Notes under the pieces: generated by a model
What the model was told of the DNA's origin: nothing
Databases searched by the model: none
What the model saw: the letters and a program-made list of their open reading frames with translations, nothing else
Program-made: the position numbers and the translations under genes
Shown here: piece by piece, positions 39,900 through 48,149 of the stretch
Position numbering within the stretch: position 1 is the first letter of the stretch
How the letters are laid out: each line of letters starts with the position of its first letter
From: Flavobacteriales bacterium
Lineage (GTDB): Bacteria > Bacteroidota > Bacteroidia > Flavobacteriales > Flavobacteriaceae
DNA: 64,000 nt
Direction: 5' to 3'
NCBI GenBank assembly: GCA_018335925.1
Contig: JAGXRF010000001.1
Coordinates: 1-64,000 of the forward strand

Positions 39900-40403
39900 A
39901 TGAAAAGTTTTTTATTTATTATCGTTCTTACAAGTTTTATTGGATGTAACTCTAAAAATCAAAAAGTAAGGGAAGAGCTATTAACTAAAGTAGAAATATC
40001 TTCATACACTTTTGAAGAATTTGCTCCGATGTTACAAACTAATTCGGATACTTTATACGTTGTGAATTTTTGGGCTACATGGTGTGAGCCTTGTATTGAA
40101 GAATTACCTGCTTTTGAAGCAATAAATGAGAAATACAAAAATCAAAAATTCAAAATGTTATTGGTAAGTTTAGATTTTAGCAAACAAAAAGAAAAAAAAT
40201 TGACTCCTTTTGTTACTAAAAACCAATTAAAGGCTCAAGTAATACATTTGAATGATCCGGATGCCAATGCTTGGATAGAAAAAGTAGATGCCAATTGGAG
40301 TGGATCTATTCCTGCAACTTTGGTTTTTACTAAAGATAAACGAGTGTTTTTTGAACAAAGCTTTACCAAAGAACAATTACAAAATACTATTGATAACTTT
40401 TAA
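39900..40403 (+). CDS. TlpA-like thioredoxin-fold lipoprotein
   Basis: 167 residues. Lipoprotein signal with Cys16 (LTSFIGC). Thioredoxin fold with active site WATWCEPC (Cys62, Cys65), then FKMLLVSLDFSK and a cis-proline region SIPATLVF. Predicted membrane-anchored periplasmic disulfide reductase, as in TlpA/ResA. Divergent from marR; the redoxin gene follows after 10 bp. Confidence 0.87.
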   Translation: MKSFLFIIVLTSFIGCNSKNQKVREELLTKVEISSYTFEEFAPMLQTNSDTLYVVNFWATWCEPCIEELPAFEAINEKYKNQKFKMLLVSLDFSKQKEKKLTPFVTKNQLKAQVIHLNDPDANAWIEKVDANWSGSIPATLVFTKDKRVFFEQSFTKEQLQNTIDNF

Positions 40404-40413
40404 TCTATTACTT

Positions 40414-41025
40414 ATGAAAAAGAAAATTATTTATTCCCTCGGATTGCTTTTATCTATCTTTTTATTTACTTCTAACCAACCAATAGCCTCTGGGTATGGT
40501 ATTGGAGATATCGCTACTGACTTTAGCTTAAAAAATACAGATGGCAAAATGGTTTCTTTAAAAGATTATAAAGATGCCAAAGGATTTATTGTGATATTTA
40601 CTTGTAACCACTGTCCGTATGCGGTAGCTTATGAAGACCGTATCATTGCGTTAGACAAAAAATACAAATCAAAAGGCTACCCTGTAATTGCAATTAATCC
40701 AAATAACCCTGAAAAGCAACCAAAAGACAGTTATGATTTGATGCAAGTAAGATCCAAAGAAAAAGGATTTACTTTTCCGTATTTATTGGATGAGGGACAA
40801 AAAATTTACCCTCAATATGGTGCTACCAAAACACCTCATGTATTTATTTTAGAGAAAACATCTAAGGGAAATGTGGTTCAGTACATAGGTGCTATTGATG
40901 ATAACCATGAAGAGCCAAAAAATGTAAAAGTTAAATATGTTGAGGATGCAGTAGATGCTTTACTTAATAAAAAAGAGGTGGTAGTAAAAACCACCAAAGC
41001 CATAGGTTGTTCTATCAAAGTGTAA
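40414..41025 (+). CDS. Exported redoxin (AhpC/TSA-like thioredoxin family)
   Basis: 203 residues from ATG 40414 (the frame extends back into the previous gene). Signal peptide MKKKIIYSLGLLLSIFLFTS. Redoxin features: GDIATDFSLKNTDGKMVSLKDY and the active-site region FTCNHCPYAVAYEDRI (Cys64, Cys67), then GATKTPHVFIL. This CNHCPY subgroup is widespread in Bacteroidota; likely a thiol-dependent reductase or peroxidase in the periplasm. Operon partner of the upstream TlpA-like gene. Confidence 0.87.
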   Translation: MKKKIIYSLGLLLSIFLFTSNQPIASGYGIGDIATDFSLKNTDGKMVSLKDYKDAKGFIVIFTCNHCPYAVAYEDRIIALDKKYKSKGYPVIAINPNNPEKQPKDSYDLMQVRSKEKGFTFPYLLDEGQKIYPQYGATKTPHVFILEKTSKGNVVQYIGAIDDNHEEPKNVKVKYVEDAVDALLNKKEVVVKTTKAIGCSIKV

Positions 41026-41049
41026 CTTGAGTTACAATCCCCAAAAAAT

Positions 41050-41086
41050 ATACTGCACTTTCCAACACGGGTTGTGCAGTTTTTGT
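41050..41086 (+). terminator. Rho-independent terminator after the redoxin gene
   Basis: ACTGCAC (41052-41058) pairs with GTGCAGT (41074-41080) followed by TTTTTG; an inner CAAC/GTTG extension adds to the stem. A TAATTTTG box for the next gene follows at 41087-41094. Confidence 0.7.
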
Positions 41087-41116
41087 TAATTTTGAATTCA
41101 AATAAACAATCAAATT

Positions 41117-41431
41117 ATGGAAAATTTATCTCAAGAAAAATGGTGGGAATTGGCTCAAAACGATGCCAATGGAATTATTTTAGATGTAAGAACTTCAGAC
41201 GAATTTGAAAATGGAATTATTCCGGGTGCCATCAATATGGATATTTATAAAGGGCAAGGATTTATTTATGGAATAGAGGAATTAGATAAATCTAAAAATA
41301 TATATGTTTATTGTCACGCAGGAGGAAGAAGTTCCCAAGCATGTCAAATTATGGAACAACTAGGTTTTGATCATACCTATAATCTCTTGGGGGGAATTTC
41401 CAATTGGGATTATGTGGTAGTTGAGCCATAA
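41117..41431 (+). CDS. Single-domain rhodanese-like protein
   Basis: 104 residues, no signal peptide. Rhodanese motifs: GIILDVRTSDEFENGIIPGAINM and the catalytic loop YCHAGGRSS with Cys66. It transfers sulfane sulfur in the cytoplasm or acts as a sulfur carrier. It has its own -7 box and terminator, so it is separate from the thioredoxin genes next door, although the theme (thiol chemistry) is shared. Confidence 0.9.
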   Translation: MENLSQEKWWELAQNDANGIILDVRTSDEFENGIIPGAINMDIYKGQGFIYGIEELDKSKNIYVYCHAGGRSSQACQIMEQLGFDHTYNLLGGISNWDYVVVEP

Positions 41432-41442
41432 AATAGTATATT

Positions 41443-41467
41443 AGACCTATAATTCAGGTCTTTTTTT
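41443..41467 (+). terminator. Rho-independent terminator after the rhodanese gene
   Basis: AGACCT (41443-41448) pairs with AGGTCT (41456-41461), followed by a T run. Confidence 0.75.
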
Positions 41468-41480
41468 ATATTCTATTTTT

Positions 41481-41990
41481 ATGAGAAGTGTATTAATTTT
41501 ATTTTTTCTAAGCTCGATAATTTTTGCTCAACAAACAGAAACTATTCAGGGTGGTTCTTGTTTTCAATTGCAAATTCCGTCTTATTTTATCAAAACTTTT
41601 GAGTTAAATGAAGATGCTATTTTGCAATATTATCATCCAGTAAAAGATGCTTATTGGTTGGTTATTGACCAAGACAAGACCATGTTGCAAAGTAGAGGTG
41701 TGTATTTTAAAGATGTGAAAGATTACATAGAAAACTTGCTGTTAGACTTTCAAAAAAACGCAAGGAATAGAAATTTAGGTGCTGTTCAATTAGTTTCTTC
41801 TAATCAAGATGTGAACATTGCACAATCTGAATTAACATTAACTGATAATCAAGGTAAAGATTTGGTTTTTTATATCGCAGTAATAGAGACAAAGGACAGA
41901 TATTACAAATTTTATGGTTGGACTTCTGTTGCTAACAAAAGTTTTCTTTTACCTGAATTTCAAAGTATTGTACAGTCGTTTAAACAATAA
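41481..41990 (+). CDS. Exported protein of unknown function
   Basis: 169 residues with signal peptide MRSVLILFFLSSIIFAQQ. The mature part is mixed alpha/beta (CFQLQIPSYFIKTFELNEDAILQYYHP ... RYYKFYGWTSVANKSFLLPEFQSIVQSF) and has a PsbP/lipid-stress-protein feel, but I cannot assign a family. It starts 13 bp after the previous terminator and ends at a strong bidirectional terminator. Confidence 0.65.
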   Translation: MRSVLILFFLSSIIFAQQTETIQGGSCFQLQIPSYFIKTFELNEDAILQYYHPVKDAYWLVIDQDKTMLQSRGVYFKDVKDYIENLLLDFQKNARNRNLGAVQLVSSNQDVNIAQSELTLTDNQGKDLVFYIAVIETKDRYYKFYGWTSVANKSFLLPEFQSIVQSFKQ

Positions 41991-41991
41991 A

Positions 41992-42023
41992 AAAAGCAGC
42001 TAAGTTTTGGCTTAGCTGCTTTT
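41992..42023. terminator. Bidirectional terminator, 13-bp stem
   Basis: AAAAGCAGCTAAG (41992-42004) pairs with CTTAGCTGCTTTT (42011-42023) around TTTTGG. Serves the convergent genes on either side. Confidence 0.9.
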
Positions 42024-42041
42024 AATGAAATTATAATTGGG

Positions 42042-42878
42042 CTATTTTCCTTTTGATAAATTTTTCATTTCCTTTTCAATCATGTCATAAAACTGATCAA
42101 TTTTAGGCATGATGATAATTTTTGTTCTTCTGTTGATAGATCGATTTTCAGAAGTATTGTTTGGTACCAATGGCACAAATTCACCTCTACCAGCTGCAAT
42201 TAGTTGAGATGGTTTCACTCCATGTTGGCTAGTTAAAGCTCTAACAATAGCAGTAGATCTTTTTGCACTTAAATCCCAGTTATCAAGTAATACTCCGTTA
42301 CGGTATGGAACATTATCGGTATGTCCTTCTACCAAACATTCAAAGTCTGGTTTGCTATTGATTACTTTAGCAACTTTAGCTAAGATTTCACTTGCTCTTG
42401 TAGTAATTTCATAGCTTCCAGATTTAAACAACATTTTGTCGGATAAGGAAATAAATACCACTCCTTTTTCTACATTTACTTCCACATCTGGGTCGTTTAT
42501 GCCAACTTCTCTTTTTAAGCTAGTAACCAAAGCTAAAGTTACACTGTCTTTCTTGGTTAAAGCATCTTGCAAACGATTGATTTTTAAATCTTTTTCGGTT
42601 AAGCTTTCTAGGAATTTTTCTACGTTTTGAGCACCTTTTGCACTTAAAACCGTTAAATTGTCCACTTGCCCTTTTAAGTCGGAATTACTTTTTTCTAACA
42701 AACCTATTTGTTTGTTTAAAGCATCTTTTTCAGTTAAACATAAGTTCAACTTCATGGTGGTGGAGTTTAATAAATCCTGGCATTCTTTGTTTTTAGCTTC
42801 CAATTCAGCAATTTTTTTCTTTGCTCCACAAGAAGATAAAACCAAAGACAATGCAATAAAATACAATACTCTTTTCAT
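42042..42878 (-). CDS. OmpA/MotB-like lipoprotein
   Basis: 278 residues. Lipobox LVLSSC with Cys17, a coiled coil (about 20-110), then an OmpA C-terminal peptidoglycan-binding domain with VEGHTDNVPYR (about residue 186-196), LSAKRSTAIVRAL and NRSINRRTKIII. Predicted to be anchored in the outer membrane and to grip the cell wall. Single gene, closed by the 13-bp stem terminator. Confidence 0.9.
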   Translation of the reverse strand: MKRVLYFIALSLVLSSCGAKKKIAELEAKNKECQDLLNSTTMKLNLCLTEKDALNKQIGLLEKSNSDLKGQVDNLTVLSAKGAQNVEKFLESLTEKDLKINRLQDALTKKDSVTLALVTSLKREVGINDPDVEVNVEKGVVFISLSDKMLFKSGSYEITTRASEILAKVAKVINSKPDFECLVEGHTDNVPYRNGVLLDNWDLSAKRSTAIVRALTSQHGVKPSQLIAAGRGEFVPLVPNNTSENRSINRRTKIIIMPKIDQFYDMIEKEMKNLSKGK

Positions 42879-42942
42879 CTTAATTAAGTTTTAGTTTTGC
42901 AAAATTATAGCAAGAAATTTGCCATTTTTAACATTTTAAAGA

Positions 42943-43938
42943 TTATTTAGCTAAAAAAGCAGAAAATTTTTTATTTCCTTTTACATAATAATTGAATATC
43001 AAGGAATTGATGTAAAAGTATTTTTTAATTTTATTCTGTTTTCGCTTTTCTAAAGCTATAGAAAAATTTCTGTAATAGCTAAAATGTGCATGTATAATAG
43101 CTAAGGTATGTTTCCATTTACCTTGCAATAAAAATTGAATACCTGCAATACCATCCAAGACCAATCTGCTTAAAATAATAAAAGGCAAATTAGTGGCAGG
43201 TAAATTTTTTGTAAGCATTAAAAGAGAATTTCTGAAATTCAAATAGGTTTTTTTTGGATTTTGGTTGTGTAAGGTAGCACCACCTAAATGATAAACCGTA
43301 CTATCGGTAGTGCAATATACTTTGAGTCCTTTATTTTGAGCTCTCCAACATAAATCAATTTCTTCTTGATGTGCAAAAAAAACTTCATCAAAACCATCAA
43401 GATCAATGAAATATCTTTTCGACATAAAAAAACAAGCACCTGAAGCCCAAAATATCTCTGCACTTAAGTATTGATTTTCATCTTTTTCTAATTCTTGAAA
43501 CACCCTTCCTCTTGCAAAAGGGTAACCAAAACGATCCATAAAACCTCCTGCTGCACCTGCATATTCAAAGAATTCTTTGTTTTTATAATCTAATATTTTA
43601 GGTTGGATGATGTGGTATTGTTTCTCTTCTAATAATTGAAGGATAGGTTGTAACCAGTTCGGAGTTACTTCAACATCTGAATTGATAAAACCAATATACT
43701 CTTCGTCAATATGACTAATTGCGTGGTTGTATCCTTTAGCAAACCCAAAGTTATCATGGTTTTGAATAATTTTTACTTCCGGAAAATTCTCCAAAACAAA
43801 TGATACACTTTTATCTGATGAATGATTATCGACCAAATAAATGGTTGCTTCTGGTGAATATGCTACTACAGAAGGTAAAAATTGCTCTAATAAATCTTTG
43901 CCATTCCAGTTGAGTATTGCTAATGCTATTTTTTTCAA
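42943..43938 (-). CDS. Family 2 glycosyltransferase
   Basis: 331 residues. GT-A fold with LAILNWNGKDLLEQFLPSV (nucleotide site), IYLVDNHSSDKS, the metal motif region GFINSDVEV, and acceptor-side ASGACFFMSKRYFIDLDGFDE and EEIDLCWRAQNKG. Resembles rhamnosyl/GT2 enzymes of cell-surface polysaccharide assembly. It lies 11 bp after the HsdR_N-like gene on the same strand; no polysaccharide cluster surrounds it. Confidence 0.88.
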   Translation of the reverse strand: MKKIALAILNWNGKDLLEQFLPSVVAYSPEATIYLVDNHSSDKSVSFVLENFPEVKIIQNHDNFGFAKGYNHAISHIDEEYIGFINSDVEVTPNWLQPILQLLEEKQYHIIQPKILDYKNKEFFEYAGAAGGFMDRFGYPFARGRVFQELEKDENQYLSAEIFWASGACFFMSKRYFIDLDGFDEVFFAHQEEIDLCWRAQNKGLKVYCTTDSTVYHLGGATLHNQNPKKTYLNFRNSLLMLTKNLPATNLPFIILSRLVLDGIAGIQFLLQGKWKHTLAIIHAHFSYYRNFSIALEKRKQNKIKKYFYINSLIFNYYVKGNKKFSAFLAK

Positions 43939-43949
43939 TTTGAATTCAA

Positions 43950-44396
43950 TTAAAGTTGGTATTTAGGGAAGTTAGAAGAAAACTCCACTTTATTCTCATG
44001 TAGCTTATTTTCAAAAATATGGTGATTTATCCCATTGCTAACCACCATATAATTTGCTTTTAGACTGGTTTGATACTGTTGAATTTGGTCAAATACTTGT
44101 TGTGTAATTTCCACCAAGGCTTGCTTGCATTCTATCAACATCCAAAGACTCCCGTTTTTTTGATATACTACTAAGTCAAAACGCTTTTTTCGTTGTCCAA
44201 CCACAAAAGTCTTTTCTAACGACAACATCGAAATCGGAATTTGTTGAATATCAAGCAAAAAGTACACCCAGTGCTGTCGGACCCATTCTTCTGGAGTTAA
44301 CAACAAAAACTTTTTGCGAATTCGGTCAAAGATAAAAGTTTTATTTTCCGTAATTTTGAATCGAAAAGCAAAGGTTGGGAAATTTAATTTTTGCAT
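43950..44396 (-). CDS. Stand-alone HsdR-N-like PD-(D/E)XK domain protein
   Basis: 148 residues from ATG 44396 (a second in-frame ATG lies at 44402). The nuclease-fold signature is visible: KRFDLVVYQ, then LWMLIECKQ, i.e. D...E-x-K, as in the N-terminal domain of type I restriction HsdR. No helicase or methylase partner is near, so this is not a restriction system as such. In Bacteroidota this small gene is commonly next to holA, as here (divergent, about 15-20 bp apart). Function unknown. Confidence 0.8.
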   Translation of the reverse strand: MQKLNFPTFAFRFKITENKTFIFDRIRKKFLLLTPEEWVRQHWVYFLLDIQQIPISMLSLEKTFVVGQRKKRFDLVVYQKNGSLWMLIECKQALVEITQQVFDQIQQYQTSLKANYMVVSNGINHHIFENKLHENKVEFSSNFPKYQL

Positions 44397-44417
44397 GTGC
44401 AAAAATAATTTTTTTGA

Positions 44418-45425
44418 ATGGAAAAAGTTAACCAGATACTGAAAGATTTAAAGAATAAGAACTACAAGCCTGTTTATTTTTTCCAAGGCGATGAGCCTTT
44501 TTTTATTGATTTGTTGGTAGATTACATGGAAGAACATGTTTTGGATGAATCTGCCAAAGCTTTTGACCAATTAGTATTATACGGAAAAGATGTTACGATG
44601 TTAGATGTGGTAAGTGCTGCCAAAAAATTTCCGATGATTTCTGACAAACAGTTGATTATTGTAAAAGAGGCTGCCAATATCAAAGATACCGAACATTTGG
44701 TAGGTTATATTAAAAATCCACAACCATCCACTATATTAGCCATTGCTCATAAACACGGAAAAGTAGACGGGAAAACCAAGTTAGGAAAACAATTGCCTGC
44801 TGGTACAGAATATTTACTTTCGGAAAAGTTAAAAGACCATTTGGTAACAGATTGGATTAAGAATTTTGTGCAACAAAAAGATTACACTATAGAACCAAAA
44901 GCAGCAAACATGCTGTTTGAGTTTTTAGGTAACGATTTAACGAAGATTAAAAACGAATTACAAAAGCTATTCATTTTAATACCACCCAATACCAATATTA
45001 CCCCACATCACATTGAAGATAATATTGGTTTTAGTAAAGATTATAATGTGTACGAACTGCAACGTGCTATTGCATTGAATGATAGTACAAAGAGCTATAA
45101 AATAGTACATCATTTTGCAAACAATCCAAAAAGTTACCCCTTGGTAATGGTAACTGGAAGTTTGTACAATTTCTTTTCATTGGTATTAAAATACCACGGT
45201 TGCAGAGATAAAAGCCCCAAAGCCGCAGCTGCAACTTTAGGTTTAAGAGGAGATTATTTTTTAAAAGACCCAATAGAAGCAGCCCGATACATTCCGATGC
45301 GAAAAGTAAGTGCTATTTTAGAATCTATCAAACTAATGGATTTAAAAGCAAAAGGAGTAGAAAGCGGAGGGATGACCGAATTAGATTTGTACAAAGATTT
45401 ATTGAATTTTATATTTAAAAAGTAG
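44418..45425 (+). CDS. holA: DNA polymerase III delta subunit
   Basis: 335 residues, full length. Opening IYFFQGDEP-type signature appears as PVYFFQGDEPFFIDLLVDYM, followed by KKFPMISDKQLIIVKEA, the ALAHKHGK-like region and the C-terminal LMDLKAKGVESGGMTELDLYKDLLNFI clamp-loader collar. Subunit of the clamp loader that opens the sliding clamp. It shares a short upstream palindrome with the divergent HsdR_N-like gene. Confidence 0.92.
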   Translation: MEKVNQILKDLKNKNYKPVYFFQGDEPFFIDLLVDYMEEHVLDESAKAFDQLVLYGKDVTMLDVVSAAKKFPMISDKQLIIVKEAANIKDTEHLVGYIKNPQPSTILAIAHKHGKVDGKTKLGKQLPAGTEYLLSEKLKDHLVTDWIKNFVQQKDYTIEPKAANMLFEFLGNDLTKIKNELQKLFILIPPNTNITPHHIEDNIGFSKDYNVYELQRAIALNDSTKSYKIVHHFANNPKSYPLVMVTGSLYNFFSLVLKYHGCRDKSPKAAAATLGLRGDYFLKDPIEAARYIPMRKVSAILESIKLMDLKAKGVESGGMTELDLYKDLLNFIFKK

Positions 45426-45429
45426 AATT

Positions 45430-45612
45430 ATGGGAATGAATAAAAACACAGTTTTGGGCTATGCCACTTTGATTATGATAGTAATGGGATTATTAATTAT
45501 TGGTTTAGGTGCCTATAGATATGACGATGTAGCAGGTTGGGGATTTGGTGCCGTAGGCATCGGATTTTTAGCAGTTGCCTGGGTATTTAATGCCTTGAAA
45601 GGAAGGGTTTAA
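45430..45612 (+). CDS. Small two-helix membrane protein (CAL67264-like family)
   Basis: 60 residues with two transmembrane helices (TLIMIVMGLLIIGLGAY and GFGAVGIGFLAVAWVFNAL). I recognise this glycine-rich small protein as conserved in Flavobacteriaceae directly after holA. It starts 4 bp after the holA stop, so it is co-transcribed. Role unknown. Confidence 0.75.
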   Translation: MGMNKNTVLGYATLIMIVMGLLIIGLGAYRYDDVAGWGFGAVGIGFLAVAWVFNALKGRV

Positions 45613-45662
45613 TTTGCTAATGAGCCAATAAGCTAATGAGTTAATATGAAAACTTTTAGGAA

Positions 45663-45857
45663 GTGATAAGAAAAAAATTTACTCTTGTTCAAAAAGTTGT
45701 ATTGGCATCAAATGCTTTGTTTGTAATTGGTTTGATTGTTTTGTTTTTTTACAATGAAAATATTGCAAACAAAAACCAATTTCCAATAATCCTAATTTCA
45801 GCCATCAATTTAATTTTTGTAAACTTTGCAGTATTTAAAAATAAGCTTAAAGGATAA
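45663..45857 (+). CDS. Small membrane protein, GTG start
   Basis: 64 residues with two hydrophobic helices (VVLASNALFVIGLIVLFF and IILISAINLIFVNFAVF) and basic ends. The only plausible start is GTG 45663; a six-codon ATG frame (MKTFRK then stop) ends over that GTG and might couple to it or be the true start if a base is missing. A word-like tract (GCTAATGAG repeated) lies between it and the preceding gene. Family unknown. Confidence 0.5.
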   Translation: MIRKKFTLVQKVVLASNALFVIGLIVLFFYNENIANKNQFPIILISAINLIFVNFAVFKNKLKG

Positions 45858-45961
45858 TTTGTTTTTTTTACTTCCAAACTAAAATCTCTAAAAAGACGAA
45901 ATACACAAGACAAGCAACGTATAGTCACAATTTAAAACCTTAAACTTCAAATACAAAAAAT

Positions 45962-47656
45962 ATGTCTGACGATAAAAAAGTAATTTTTTCCATGTCCAAA
46001 GTCAGTAAGACTTATCAAGGGGCAAACAAACAAGTTTTAAAAGATATTTATTTAAGTTTTTTCTACGGAGCTAAAATCGGTATTTTAGGTTTAAATGGTT
46101 CCGGAAAATCAACTTTGCTAAAAATCATTGCAGGAGTAGAGAAAAATTTCCAAGGAGACTTGGTTTTTGCACCTGGTTATAAAGTAGGGTATTTAGAACA
46201 AGAACCCCAATTAAACGAAAACAAAACGGTATTAGAAATTGTGCAAGAAGGTGCTGCAGAAACCATTGCATTGTTGGATGAGTTTAACAAAATCAATGAT
46301 ATGTTTGGCTTGCCAGAGGTATATGAAGATGCAGACAAAATGCAAAAGTTAATGGATCGTCAGGCTGAGTTGCAAGACAAAATAGATGCTGCTGGAGCTT
46401 GGGACTTAGACAACAAATTAGAAGTTGCCATGGATGCTTTACGTACACCAGAACCAGATACTCCAATTAAAGTACTCTCAGGTGGTGAAAAACGTAGAGT
46501 TGCATTGTGTAGATTATTATTACAACAGCCTGATGTGTTGTTGTTAGATGAGCCAACCAACCACTTAGATGCTGAATCGGTATTGTGGCTAGAACAACAT
46601 TTGCAACAATACCCAGGAACGGTAATTGCAGTTACCCACGACAGATATTTCTTAGACAATGTAGCAGGTTGGATATTAGAATTAGATAGGGGGGAAGGCA
46701 TCCCTTGGAAAGGAAACTATTCTTCGTGGTTAGATCAAAAATCGAAAAGATTAGAGTTAGAAGAAAAAGTTGCCTCTAAAAGAAGAAAAACTTTAGAAAG
46801 AGAATTAGAATGGGTCCGTCAAGGTGCAAAAGGCAGGCAGACGAAACAAAAAGCTCGTTTACAGAATTACGATAAATTATTGAATGAAGATCAAAAGGTA
46901 CTTGACGAAAAGTTAGAATTGTATATCCCAAATGGACCTCGTTTAGGAACCAATGTAATTGAAGCTAAGGGAGTTGCCAAAGCATTTGGAGATAAATTGT
47001 TGTACGAAGATTTGAATTTTACCCTTCCACAAGCCGGTATAGTTGGAATTATTGGTCCAAATGGAGCTGGTAAAACCACTATTTTCCGAATGATCATGGG
47101 AGAGGAAACTCCTGATAAAGGAACTTTTTCCATTGGTGATACGGTGAAAATTGCTTATGTAGATCAATCACACTCTAACATTGATGTAGAAAAAAGTATT
47201 TGGGAGAATTTCTGTGATGGACAAGAATTGATCATGATGGGTGGCAGACAAGTCAATTCAAGAGCTTATTTAAGTAGATTTAATTTTGGAGGAAGCGACC
47301 AAAACAAAAAAGTTTCTACCTTATCTGGTGGGGAAAGAAACCGTTTGCATTTGGCAATGACCTTAAAAGAAGAAGGAAACGTATTGCTATTAGACGAGCC
47401 TACCAACGATTTAGACGTGAATACGCTTAGAGCTTTAGAAGAAGGTTTAGAAAATTTTGCAGGCTGTGCAGTAATTATTTCACATGATAGATGGTTTTTA
47501 GATAGGGTTTGTACTCATATTTTAGCTTTTGAAGGAGATTCGCAAGTGTATTTTTTTGAAGGAAGTTTTTCTGATTATGAAGAGAATAAAAAGAAACGAT
47601 TAGGAAAAGAAGTCACTCCAACCAGAGTGAAATATAAAAAGTTAGTAAGAGACTAG
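45962..47656 (+). CDS. ettA: Energy-dependent translational throttle protein EttA (ABC-F)
   Basis: 564 residues with two ABC ATPase domains: Walker A GLNGSGKST (about 42) and GPNGAGKTT (about 364), signatures LSGGEKRRV and LSGGERNRL, Walker B VLLLDEPTNHLD and VLLLDEPTNDLD. Between them is the arm and linker with LEREELEWVR-type LERELEWVRQGAKGRQTKQKARL. ABC-F proteins act on the ribosomal E site; EttA gates translation by ATP/ADP ratio. Single gene with a strong terminator. Confidence 0.94.
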   Translation: MSDDKKVIFSMSKVSKTYQGANKQVLKDIYLSFFYGAKIGILGLNGSGKSTLLKIIAGVEKNFQGDLVFAPGYKVGYLEQEPQLNENKTVLEIVQEGAAETIALLDEFNKINDMFGLPEVYEDADKMQKLMDRQAELQDKIDAAGAWDLDNKLEVAMDALRTPEPDTPIKVLSGGEKRRVALCRLLLQQPDVLLLDEPTNHLDAESVLWLEQHLQQYPGTVIAVTHDRYFLDNVAGWILELDRGEGIPWKGNYSSWLDQKSKRLELEEKVASKRRKTLERELEWVRQGAKGRQTKQKARLQNYDKLLNEDQKVLDEKLELYIPNGPRLGTNVIEAKGVAKAFGDKLLYEDLNFTLPQAGIVGIIGPNGAGKTTIFRMIMGEETPDKGTFSIGDTVKIAYVDQSHSNIDVEKSIWENFCDGQELIMMGGRQVNSRAYLSRFNFGGSDQNKKVSTLSGGERNRLHLAMTLKEEGNVLLLDEPTNDLDVNTLRALEEGLENFAGCAVIISHDRWFLDRVCTHILAFEGDSQVYFFEGSFSDYEENKKKRLGKEVTPTRVKYKKLVRD

Positions 47657-47660
47657 ATAA

Positions 47661-47693
47661 AAAACCTGAAGCTTTTCACTTCAGGTTTTTTTT
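47661..47693. terminator. Bidirectional terminator after ettA
   Basis: AAAACCTGAAG (47661-47671) pairs with CTTCAGGTTTT (47679-47689), followed by further T's. Confidence 0.9.
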
Positions 47694-48075
47694 ATATCAA
47701 ATGAATTTGTGTTTGGTACCTTTCTATCAATAAATTCATCATACGCTTGTTTAGATTAGAAGAATTTTTGGTATAAAGCAAATACTCAGGAATAGTAAAC
47801 CAACTTATCATCATTCCTTTTAAAGCATTTCTAAATTTGATGTCTTTTTGAATAGAAGAAGCAATAAATGCTTTTTTTTGATCCTCATTTAATTCCCAAA
47901 AATTACTCTTGTGCTTGGATAGGTAATTTTTAAAGACCTCTATAAAAAGGTCATTATGCAATTTTAGTGTTGGACGAAAAACAGCGTTTTGAAAAAACAC
48001 TTCCTCTATGTCTGAGGCTTGTATACTTCCTAAAGTTTCTCCTCTATTATTTGTAATTATTTGATCTCTGTTCAT
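47692..48075 (-). CDS. Conserved flavobacterial protein of unknown function
   Basis: 127 residues, soluble, no signal peptide. A distinctive centre FFQNAVFRPTLKLHNDLFIEVFKNY and a C-terminal NSSNLNKRMMNLLIERYQTQI look like a family I have seen in many flavobacterial genomes, where it is sometimes labelled glyoxalase; none of the metal-binding pattern of that superfamily is visible here, so I do not accept that label. Convergent with ettA, with its own promoter region after a terminator. Confidence 0.6.
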   Translation of the reverse strand: MNRDQIITNNRGETLGSIQASDIEEVFFQNAVFRPTLKLHNDLFIEVFKNYLSKHKSNFWELNEDQKKAFIASSIQKDIKFRNALKGMMISWFTIPEYLLYTKNSSNLNKRMMNLLIERYQTQIHLI

Positions 48076-48096
48076 AGTTATATAAAAGTAGAAAAT

Positions 48097-48132
48097 AAAA
48101 AAACCTGTTCAAGCATTTGAACAGGTTTTTTT
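48097..48132. terminator. Terminator of the OmpA-TSP3 gene
   Basis: AACCTGTTCAA (48102-48112) pairs with TTGAACAGGTT (48117-48127) around GCAT, with A and T runs on either side, so it could work in both directions. Confidence 0.9.
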
Positions 48133-48149
48133 AAAAATATTCAAGATAT

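Noticed and set aside
43950..44396. A restriction-modification system
   Set aside because: The HsdR_N-like domain is alone: no helicase, methylase or specificity subunit lies nearby.
47692..48075. Glyoxalase for the 127-aa protein
   Set aside because: No vicinal-oxygen-chelate repeat or metal ligands can be seen; the label is probably inherited misannotation.
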